Assembly: GCA_963814875.1 (NCBI GenBank) | Contig: CAWFFJ010000001.1 | Location: 1 to 58,713, forward strand | DNA from: CAVSIS01 sp963814875 | GTDB taxonomy: Bacteria; Acidobacteriota; Thermoanaerobaculia; Thermoanaerobaculales; Sulfomarinibacteraceae | Direction of reading: 5' to 3' | DNA: 58,713 nt | Shown: positions 14,387 through 21,441 of the stretch, piece after piece | How the letters are laid out: the number at the start of each line of letters is the position of its first letter | Numbering within the stretch: position 1 is the stretch's first letter | Made by a program: the position numbers and the translations under genes | The notes under the pieces: model-generated | The model's database searches: none | What the model was told of the DNA's origin: nothing | What the model saw: only the letters and a program-made list of their open reading frames with translations

Positions 14387-16240
14387 GTGCTGTGCCAGTT
14401 CTGCGGCGCCGCCAACCCGGACTCCCGTGACGCCTGCGTGCGCTGCGGCACCAAGCTGATGGTGGTCTCGGGGGTGGTCGACGAGACCGACGAGGCTACC
14501 GAGGAGCTCTTCTTCGAGGCCCAGGAGGAGCTCGAGGAGCACCTCCTGGAGCGCATCTCGGGGCTCGAGAAGAACGTCCGCCAGCTGGCGCGGGCGGTCG
14601 CATCGACCGGTGAGCGACTGGCCCAGATCGAGCACAACCTGACCGTGACCCACGCCGGCGTCCAGGCCCTCGGGGGCCTGCTCGAGGGTCAGGGCATCGT
14701 GTCCCGCACCGAGGTCATCGACGGCTGGGAACGGGTCGTCGAGGAGGAGCTGCTGTCGCGCGACCTCGCCCAGCGCTTCCGTGACCGGGCGCGGCGGATC
14801 CTCAAGCAGGCCGAGCACGTCCGAGCGGCCACTCCCGAGCTGCGCCGCACCGTGCGCGCCCTCGAGCTCGCCCTGGTCGGCGGTCACACGGACCAGGTCA
14901 ACGAGCTGCTCAGCGACCTGGTCGCGATGGCGCCGAACAACGACGAGCTGTGGAGCTTTGTCGGCGAGGCCTCGTTCACCACTGGCGACCTCGAGGCGGC
15001 GAGGGTCGCCTTTCGCCGCGTGCTCGAGTTGCGCGGGCCCCACTACGAGACCCTGGTCTACCTCGGCACGGTGGCCTCGGACCTCGGCCGCTGGGATGAG
15101 GCCGAGGCTGTCCTGCACCAGGCGCTCGACATGGCGCCCGACTCATTCCTGCCGCACTTCACGATCGGCGCCTTGGCGGTGCTGCGAGGGCGGCCCGCGG
15201 CCGCGATCAGCTATCTCGAGGCGAGCCTCGAGCGCGAGGAGCTGGCCCAGACCCGCTACCTGCTCGGCCTGAGCTACCTCCACTTGGAGCAGCCGGGACG
15301 GGCGATCACCGAGCTGCGCCGCGCCGTCGACATCGAGCCGGAGTTCGAGGACGCCCTCTACCATCTTGGTCTGGCCTACCTGCGTCGCGGCTGGAACCGG
15401 CGCGCCCTCGCCACGTTTCAGCAGGTGCTGCACCTCGACCCGAACCGCCTCCAGTACCAGGAGACGGTGCGCCTGCTCCGGGTAGGCCCGACCGGCAATC
15501 TGCCGAGCGAGGCCGCCCGTCTCGTGGCCCGTGCCGAGAGCGCGCTGGAGCGCGGCCGCACCGACGCAGCGCTCGGCCTGTTCTCGTCAGCGGTCGCGGC
15601 TGCACCCGACCAGGCCGGGCTGCGCGCCACCGCGGCGCTGCTCGCCTCTTCCGCGGGCAGGACCCGTGCCGCGATCGGCCACGCCCACCGCTTGCTGCGC
15701 ATCGGGAACGGCGCGCCCTACCGTGCTGCTGCGGTGGTAGCGCTGCTCGAGTCGCTGCGCCAGGCGGGCCGGCCGCGCGCCGCGCGGCGCATCGCCCGCG
15801 GCCTCATCGCCAACGGTGACGACGCGCTCGCGACCGGGATGGCGGCCTACGAGCTGTCGCTGGTCGAGGTCGAGCTCGGCGAAGACCTCGATGCTGCCCG
15901 CGACCTCGCCCGCCAGGCACTGGAGAGCTCCCCGCGCGAGCTTCGTCACTATCCGCTCGCCGCCCTCGGCGCGATCGCGCTCAAGCGCGGCCGCTACCGC
16001 GAGGCGGTGCAGTACCTTGAGCAGGCGGTCGACCTCGCGCCGCAACCGGCGCTGCTGCGCCAGCTTGCAGTGGCCCGGCTCGGCGCCGGCGATGCAAGCG
16101 GCGCAGAGGCCGCCCTTGCGGCGGCGCAAGGCCGGCGCGGCGGCGGTCTCGACGAGGAGCTGCTCGGCCACGTGCGCCAGCTCGGCAGTCTGCTCGACGA
16201 CCTGCGCCGCCGCTCCGGCGGTGTCCGCTCCCGCTCCTGA
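14387..16240 (+). CDS. Zinc-ribbon and TPR-repeat protein
   Basis: 617 residues. The N-terminus is a small zinc ribbon (LCQFCGAANPDSRDACVRCG, two CxxC pairs). A charged coiled-coil region of about 100 residues follows, rich in Glu and Leu (EELEEHLLERISGLEKNVRQ). From about residue 180 to the end there are many TPR-like helical pairs, such as HYETLVYLGTVASDLGRWDE, DALYHLGLAYLRRGWNRRAL and HYPLAALGAIALKRGRYREA. There is no signal peptide or membrane helix, so it is probably a cytoplasmic scaffold. The function is unknown. It lies between the hydroxyacyl-CoA dehydrogenase (4-bp gap) and proS (16-bp gap), apparently in one operon. Confidence 0.7.
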   Translation: MLCQFCGAANPDSRDACVRCGTKLMVVSGVVDETDEATEELFFEAQEELEEHLLERISGLEKNVRQLARAVASTGERLAQIEHNLTVTHAGVQALGGLLEGQGIVSRTEVIDGWERVVEEELLSRDLAQRFRDRARRILKQAEHVRAATPELRRTVRALELALVGGHTDQVNELLSDLVAMAPNNDELWSFVGEASFTTGDLEAARVAFRRVLELRGPHYETLVYLGTVASDLGRWDEAEAVLHQALDMAPDSFLPHFTIGALAVLRGRPAAAISYLEASLEREELAQTRYLLGLSYLHLEQPGRAITELRRAVDIEPEFEDALYHLGLAYLRRGWNRRALATFQQVLHLDPNRLQYQETVRLLRVGPTGNLPSEAARLVARAESALERGRTDAALGLFSSAVAAAPDQAGLRATAALLASSAGRTRAAIGHAHRLLRIGNGAPYRAAAVVALLESLRQAGRPRAARRIARGLIANGDDALATGMAAYELSLVEVELGEDLDAARDLARQALESSPRELRHYPLAALGAIALKRGRYREAVQYLEQAVDLAPQPALLRQLAVARLGAGDASGAEAALAAAQGRRGGGLDEELLGHVRQLGSLLDDLRRRSGGVRSRS

Positions 16241-16256
16241 GGAGGCAGAGAAACCC

Positions 16257-17984
16257 ATGCGCTGGACCCGGACCTTCATATTCACGCTGCGCCAGGATCC
16301 CTCCGACGCCGAGGTCGTGTCGCACCGCCTGATGATGCGCGCCGGCCTGATCTCGAAGGTCGCGGCCGGCATCTACAACTACCTCCCGCTCGGCTGGCGC
16401 TCGATCGCCAAGCTCGAGACCATCGTGCGCGAGGAGATGGAGCGCGCCGGCTCGGCCGAGCTCGTGATGCCGGCAGTGCAGCCGGCGGAGCTGTGGCAGG
16501 AGTCGGGGCGCTGGGCCAAGTACGGCGCCGAGCTGCTGCGCCTCAAGGACCGCCACGACCGCGACTTCTGCGTCGGACCCACCCACGAGGAGGTGATCAC
16601 CGACATCGTGCGCCGCGCGGTCACCTCGTGGCGCCAGCTCCCGGTCAACATGTACCAGATCCAGACCAAGTTCAGAGACGAGATCCGGCCGCGCTTCGGG
16701 CTCATGCGAGGGCGCGAGTTCATCATGAAGGACGCGTACTCCTTCCACGTCGACGCCGCCGACCTCGACCTCGCCTACCGGGCGATGGAGACGGCCTACC
16801 GGCGGGTTTTCGAGCGCTGTGGGCTGGGCTACACCCAGGTCGAGGCCGACACCGGCAACATCGGCGGCTCCGAGTCCCACGAGTTCATGGTCCTGGCCGC
16901 GACCGGCGAGGACGCGATTCTGTCCTGCCCCTCGTGCGGCTACGGCGCCAACGTCGAGAAGGCCGCCACTGGCCCGGTCGCGCCGGCCCCGGAGTGGCCG
17001 CTCGACCGGCCGGACGTCCCGCGCACGGTCGACACCCCCGAAATGCGCTCGGTCGAAGAGGTCGCGGCCTTCCTCGGCGTCGCGCCCGCGCACCTGATCA
17101 AGACCCTGGTGTTCGAGACCGACCGCGAGCACGTCGCGGTGCTGATCCGCGGCGACCTCGAGGTCAACGAGGTCAAGCTGGGCAACGCGCTCGACTGCCT
17201 TCACCTCCAGCTCGCCTCAGAGGACAGGATCCTGGAGGTCACCGGCGGTCCGCAGGGCTTCTCGGGGCCGGTGGGCCTCGACGGCGTCCGGGTCCTCGCC
17301 GACCCCACCGTGATGGACCTCGCGGTGGCCGCGACCGGCGCCAACCACCTCGACACCCACCTCGTCGGGGTTGTCCCGGGGCGGGACTTCACCCCCGCCG
17401 CGGTGGTCGATGTCTCACTCGCCCGAGCCGGCGATCCGTGCCCCCGCTGCGACGGGTCCCTGGTCGAGAAGCGCGGCATCGAGGTGGGCCACATCTTCAA
17501 GCTTGGCACCAAGTACTCCGAGCCGATGAAGTGCGTCTACCAGGACGCCGACGGCGGCGAGCAGCCGATGGTGATGGGCTGCTACGGGCTCGGGATCGGG
17601 CGCACGGTGGCGGCCGCCATCGAGCAGAACCACGACGACAAGGGCATCGTGTGGCCGCTCCCGCTGGCGCCCTACGAGGTGCTGCTGGTGGTGCTCAACG
17701 CCGACCGCCCAGAGGTCGTCCAAGCCGCCGACGCGCTCTACGAAGAGCTCCGCACGGCTGGGGTCGACGTGCTCTACGACGACCGCTCCGAGCGGCCCGG
17801 GGTCAAGTTCAACGACATGGACCTGATCGGGTTCCCGGTCCGGGTCGTGGTCGGCGCCCGCGGCCTCGAACGCAACGAGGTCGAGCTCAGCCTGCGTTCG
17901 GACGGCGTCAAGCGGTCGGTCCCGCGCCCCGACGCGGTGGCCGAGGTGCGACGCACCCTCGACGCCCTGCGAACCGGGGCGTAG
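16257..17984 (+). CDS. proS: Prolyl-tRNA synthetase
   Basis: 575 residues, the bacterial-type class II enzyme with an inserted editing domain. Motif 1 region is ISKVAAGIYNYLPLGWR, motif 2 is FRDEIRPRFGLMRGREFIMK, and motif 3 is MGCYGLGIGRTVAAAIEQ. The INS editing domain (YbaK-like, which clears Ala-tRNAPro) lies between about residues 225 and 400 and contains HLIKTLVFETDREHVAVLIR and GDLEVNEVKL. The anticodon-binding domain at the end contains LYDDRSERPGVKFNDMDLIG. ATG 16257 has a GGAGG site 11 bases upstream. A GC-rich hairpin downstream probably ends the transcript. Confidence 0.96.
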   Translation: MRWTRTFIFTLRQDPSDAEVVSHRLMMRAGLISKVAAGIYNYLPLGWRSIAKLETIVREEMERAGSAELVMPAVQPAELWQESGRWAKYGAELLRLKDRHDRDFCVGPTHEEVITDIVRRAVTSWRQLPVNMYQIQTKFRDEIRPRFGLMRGREFIMKDAYSFHVDAADLDLAYRAMETAYRRVFERCGLGYTQVEADTGNIGGSESHEFMVLAATGEDAILSCPSCGYGANVEKAATGPVAPAPEWPLDRPDVPRTVDTPEMRSVEEVAAFLGVAPAHLIKTLVFETDREHVAVLIRGDLEVNEVKLGNALDCLHLQLASEDRILEVTGGPQGFSGPVGLDGVRVLADPTVMDLAVAATGANHLDTHLVGVVPGRDFTPAAVVDVSLARAGDPCPRCDGSLVEKRGIEVGHIFKLGTKYSEPMKCVYQDADGGEQPMVMGCYGLGIGRTVAAAIEQNHDDKGIVWPLPLAPYEVLLVVLNADRPEVVQAADALYEELRTAGVDVLYDDRSERPGVKFNDMDLIGFPVRVVVGARGLERNEVELSLRSDGVKRSVPRPDAVAEVRRTLDALRTGA

Positions 17985-17990
17985 AAAAGT

Positions 17991-18127
17991 CCACAGAGAG
18001 GCAAGATCTGCCCACCGAGGACTGGCGACCAGGGATCCCGTAGGGGAGCAGCTTGTCTGCTCCCATGCCACGAGCGGAGGCAAGCTTCGCCCCAACGAGC
18101 GTGTGGAGGACCTCTGTGCCTCTGTGG
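17991..18127. repeat. CACAGAG-type dispersed palindromic element
   Basis: CCACAGAGAGGCA (17991-18003) and TGCCTCTGTGG (18117-18127) form the imperfect inverted ends of an intergenic element after proS. The right end (CTCTGTGGTTC) recurs at about 3242, 21378 and 34226. A separate hairpin at 18044-18064 lies within the element. Confidence 0.55.
18044..18064 (+). terminator. proS terminator hairpin
   Basis: GGGAGCAG (18044-18051) pairs with CTGCTCCC (18057-18064) around the loop CTTGT. An 8-bp GC-rich stem 60 bases after the proS stop, without a T-run. Confidence 0.5.
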
Positions 18128-18147
18128 TTCAATCCCTCCTCAGCCCG

Positions 18148-18193
18148 TCCGGACCATAATGGACTCGTGCGGGTGATCACCACCCACCTGTCG
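18148..18193 (+). repeat. 46-bp direct repeat, left copy (captured promoter and start)
   Basis: Identical over 46 bp to 21396-21441. It carries the CATAAT -10 box (18155-18160), the GTG start (18167) and the first nine codons (VRVITTHLS). These codons belong natively to the DHH-family enzyme at 21415, where they form DHH motif I. Here they are fused to the first membrane helix of a glycosyltransferase. Confidence 0.9.
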
Positions 18194-19695
18194 ACGGGCC
18201 TTGAAGCGCTCGCGGTGGCGGCGCTGGTCGCGTACTTCCTCGTGACCGTGGTGGGCGGCGCGGTCAGGAAGTCGAAGACCGACGACGAGCAGACGCACTA
18301 TGCCGCCGGGGTCGCCTTCCTCGACGGCCTGCCGTTTGCCATCATCGGCGCCGACGGGACCATGCCGGTCTCGGCGCTGAACGTCCTCGCGCTGCGCGCG
18401 GCGCGGCGGGTCGGGGCGGACCGCGATGGCGGAGGCGACCTATTCTGGATGCGCCTGCCGACTGCGGCGCTCGGCGCTCTGGTACTGCTGGTGACGTGGC
18501 GGCTGACCCGCCGGACATGGGGTCGTGCCGGAGGGCTCGTCGCCCTCGCGCTCGTGTCTCTGGACCCCAACCTGATCGCGCACTCCAAGTGGCTGACGAC
18601 CGACGTCGCCGCGACCCTCGGCCTCGTCCTCTCCGTCGCGACCCTCGCAGCCTTCGCCGAACGCCCCACGTGGTGGCGAGCCTGGCTAAGATCTCCAACC
18701 TGATACTCTTCCCGCTCGCACTCCTGACGCTCGGGCTCACGCTCTTCTTGGACTGGCACCGGCTCGACGCCACCGGACGCGTTCGCCGGGCCGCCGCCGC
18801 GTTCGCCACCCTGGCCGCGCTCGCCCTGGCCTTCCCGATCGGGCTCGAACCGGCCTCTCCCCGGGACGTCGGGTCCGCGCAAGTTGCGCCCGCCGCCCGG
18901 ATCGTCCGGGCCGGCTACGCGGCGACGCTGGCCGACGCCGTCGATCACAACCGCCGCGGACACCCCGCCTACCTGCTCGGCCGGCAGTCGACCCACGGTT
19001 GGCCCTCGTCCTACGTGGTGGCTCTCCTGGTGAAGACGCCCTTGGCCGCCCTGGCGCTCGGTGCTGGAGCCGTGATCACCGGCCTGGCCGGAATGCGGCG
19101 GTGGCGTCGAGGTGAGCTCTTCCTGGTGCTCCCGATCCTCGTGTTCCTGGGCTACATGTCGCTGTTCGTCCACGTCAACACCGGGATCCGGCACGTCCTG
19201 CCGGTCATTCCTCTGCTCGCTGCCTTCGCCGGTGGTGTCGTCACGGTGACGGGACGGACGCGCCTCTGGGTGCGGCGCGCAGCGTTCGGCCTCGTGTGCC
19301 TGCAGGCCCTCGAGCTGGCCCTCGTCTTCCCCCACCATCTCAGCTACTTCAACCAGCTCGCCGGCGGTCCCGAGGGGGGATGGCGGTGGCTCGCCGACTC
19401 CAACCTCGACTGGGGGCAGGACGACCTCTTCCTTGCGCGCTGGCGGGAGGCCCACCCCGAGCTGGTCGTCAACCCGCCGGGAGCGACGAGCGGCCTGGTC
19501 ACCATGGACGTGAATCGGCTGGTGGGGCTGACCGATGATCAGGCACGGGCCGCGGCATGGCTCCGAGAGGGCCACACCCCGGAGCTGTGGGTGACCCCGG
19601 TGTGGCCGGTCTATCGGATCGCGCCGACCGGCGACGAGGCCGGGCCGGGCGGCAGCCAGAGCACGAAGCGCGCCGGACCGGGGAGCGGCCGATAG
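18167..19695 (+). pseudogene. Membrane glycosyltransferase (PMT/GT39-like), frameshifted
   Basis: The first frame (to 18703) has a chimeric start VRVITTHLS, then a membrane helix, the acidic loop KSKTDDEQTHYAAGVAFLDG, and later helices with LVSLDPNLIAHSKWLTTDV. The sequence continues in another frame from about 18680 (VVASLAKISNLILFPLALLT) to 19695, with further helices and the family's C-terminal segment HLSYFNQLAGGPEGG, RWLADSNLDWGQDD. A deletion or indel near 18675-18700 breaks the frame, and some residues seem missing at the junction. The protein would have transferred sugar from a lipid carrier at the membrane. Its last 85 bp overlap the 3' end of the convergent gene. Sequencing error is a possible alternative. 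Confidence 0.75.
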
Positions 19696-21173
19696 CCGTG
19701 ACCCTGTGCCCATCGCACGAGGGGCCCCTCGAGCGGCTCGTCGAAGCCGAGCAGGAATGCCACCGGCGGGCGACTGCTGAAGTGCTCTTCGAGATCGTCC
19801 CGGGAGACGATGCCGAGCCGTCGACGGCGGTCGGGGTCGACGTGATGGGCGACCCGCCAGACGAACGGACCGGTGGCGAAGGCGGGGTCGATGGCGGCAC
19901 CGCCCTCGACGGCGACGATCGGGGCCAGCGTGGCGATCGGCAGACCGCCAGAGTGCTCGGCGGCCCACACTCCGAGCTCGTGCGTCAGCACCGGCGCCCA
20001 TGACTCGGGACGGAACAGCTGCGGCAGCTGGTCGGCCCGAGGGATGGCGAGGACCAGGGTACCGGCCGCCACCAGCGCCGCCAATGCAGCGGAACCTCGA
20101 GCGGCACGGCGCGAACCGTCGAGCAGGCGGCCGAGCACGACGAACATCGCGACCACCGCGAAAGGAAGGGGTGCGAACAGGTACTGCTCCCAGGTCGGGG
20201 TGGGCAGCTCGGCGGTGATGAGGAGTCCGAGCGCAATCCCCGCCGCGGTGGGCGCCAGGGCGCTGAGGAGGCCGAGGCGGAGCCGCCGCGACCACAGCGC
20301 GAGTCCCAGGACGGTCGCGGACCCGACTGCGAGCAGGAGGTTGGCAGGCTGCCGGGCGATCACGTCGATGAGGAGAAACCAGAGCTTGCCGCCTGGGTCC
20401 ATCGCGTGGTCCCAGCCGTAGGACTCGTGGAAGGCCTGCTGCAGGGCGTGGTACTCGACCGTCCCGAACCAGAAGCGGCCCGGCGCGAGCAAGAAGAGGA
20501 CCAGGCTGGGGAGTCCGCCAGCGAGGCACCCGACAGAGAACGCGCCGAGGCTTCGTAGTCTGCGAGCGACGGGTATGCGCCTCTCGGCCACCAGCAGCAC
20601 GGCGACTGCGACGACGGCGCCAACATAGGCAAGCCTGAACCCGGTCGCCATCGACAGGCCGACTCCGCCCAGGACCAACCCGGTTGATGACCTGAGCCCG
20701 GAGGACCGCGGACGGAGGCAGGCCAGGCCGAGCAGCGCGGCCAGGCTCGGCAGCACGTAGTTGGTCGCGCGCCCCGCCGTCATCGCGAGCAATGGAGAGT
20801 ACGCCACCACGATGGCAGCCGCCGCGCCAAGGACGGCAGCGGCGGGGACGCGTCCGTTCTCCTCGGTATCACGTCTGACGAGGTGGCCGACGAGCGCTGC
20901 CGTCGCGACTGCGGCGGTCACGGTGATCAACCGACCGAGCAACGTCAGGAACCCTCCCGTAGTCGCGAGCGGTGCGGCGAGGAGGAAAAAGTTGGGGGGA
21001 TGGAGACAGGGCATGTCGCGGTACGGGACGAGACCGCCGCGGAGCAGGTTCGCGACGGCGAGGAACCAGAACTCGTCGTGGTTGAGCGGCCGGTTCATCG
21101 CCTCGGCGAACAGGATCAGCCAGGCCACGGCAAGGAGGCCGACGCCAATGGCGGTCGTCGCCGCATCGGTCAC
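19611..21173 (-). CDS. Membrane glycosyltransferase family 39-like protein
   Basis: About 520 residues with roughly ten hydrophobic segments. After the first helix comes the periplasmic loop MNRPLNHDEFWFLAVANLLR, whose acidic HDE motif is typical of GT-C enzymes using dolichyl- or undecaprenyl-phosphate sugars. PCLHPPNFFLLAAPL and further helices follow. The C-terminal soluble part holds PRADQLPQLFRPESWAPVLT and VAFLLGFDEPLEGP. The start is uncertain: GTG 21173 is used here, TTG 21242 is an in-frame alternative, and neither has a clear ribosome site. It is convergent with the frameshifted paralogue, and both lie inside the segment bounded by the 46-bp direct repeat. Confidence 0.7.
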   Translation of the reverse strand: MTDAATTAIGVGLLAVAWLILFAEAMNRPLNHDEFWFLAVANLLRGGLVPYRDMPCLHPPNFFLLAAPLATTGGFLTLLGRLITVTAAVATAALVGHLVRRDTEENGRVPAAAVLGAAAAIVVAYSPLLAMTAGRATNYVLPSLAALLGLACLRPRSSGLRSSTGLVLGGVGLSMATGFRLAYVGAVVAVAVLLVAERRIPVARRLRSLGAFSVGCLAGGLPSLVLFLLAPGRFWFGTVEYHALQQAFHESYGWDHAMDPGGKLWFLLIDVIARQPANLLLAVGSATVLGLALWSRRLRLGLLSALAPTAAGIALGLLITAELPTPTWEQYLFAPLPFAVVAMFVVLGRLLDGSRRAARGSAALAALVAAGTLVLAIPRADQLPQLFRPESWAPVLTHELGVWAAEHSGGLPIATLAPIVAVEGGAAIDPAFATGPFVWRVAHHVDPDRRRRLGIVSRDDLEEHFSSRPPVAFLLGFDEPLEGPLVRWAQGHGYRPLPGPARFVLWLPPGPASSPVGAIR

Positions 21174-21332
21174 TCGACGGTGGCTCGTCCGACCCGTCGT
21201 GGGAGCGACGGGAGCGGTCGTCGGCGGGTCCGCGATCTTCAACCGACGCCGAGCCTGGCACGAGCGGAACGGCACCGTCAAGGCGCCTGAGCCGCAGCCG
21301 TCACGCTGGTGAGGTATGCAGGCTATGCCAGA

Positions 21333-21387
21333 AACCACAGAGGCACGGAGAGACAGGGGAGCTCCTTTACCCCAGGTCTCTGTGGTT
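21333..21387. repeat. Small CACAGAG palindrome upstream of the DHH gene
   Basis: AACCACAGAG (21333-21342) and CTCTGTGGTT (21378-21387) are perfect inverted ends around 35 bp. It belongs to the same dispersed family as the elements near 3242, 17991-18127 and 34226. Confidence 0.6.
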
Positions 21388-21395
21388 CCTCTCCA

Positions 21396-21441
21396 TCCGG
21401 ACCATAATGGACTCGTGCGGGTGATCACCACCCACCTGTCG
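21396..21441 (+). repeat. 46-bp direct repeat, right (native) copy
   Basis: Identical to 18148-18193. It contains the -10 box, start codon and first nine codons of the DHH-CBS nucleotidyltransferase. Because these codons encode a conserved motif of that enzyme, this is the original copy. Confidence 0.9.
21403..21408 (+). promoter_or_regulatory. -10 box of the DHH-CBS nucleotidyltransferase, leaderless
   Basis: CATAAT is separated from GTG 21415 by six bases (GGACTC). There is no ribosome-binding site, so the mRNA should begin at the start codon. Confidence 0.55.

Noticed and set aside
19611..21431. Glycosyltransferase extended to 21431
   Set aside because: The extra N-terminal residues come from the dispersed repeat and the promoter of the DHH gene, so a start at 21173 or 21242 is more credible.
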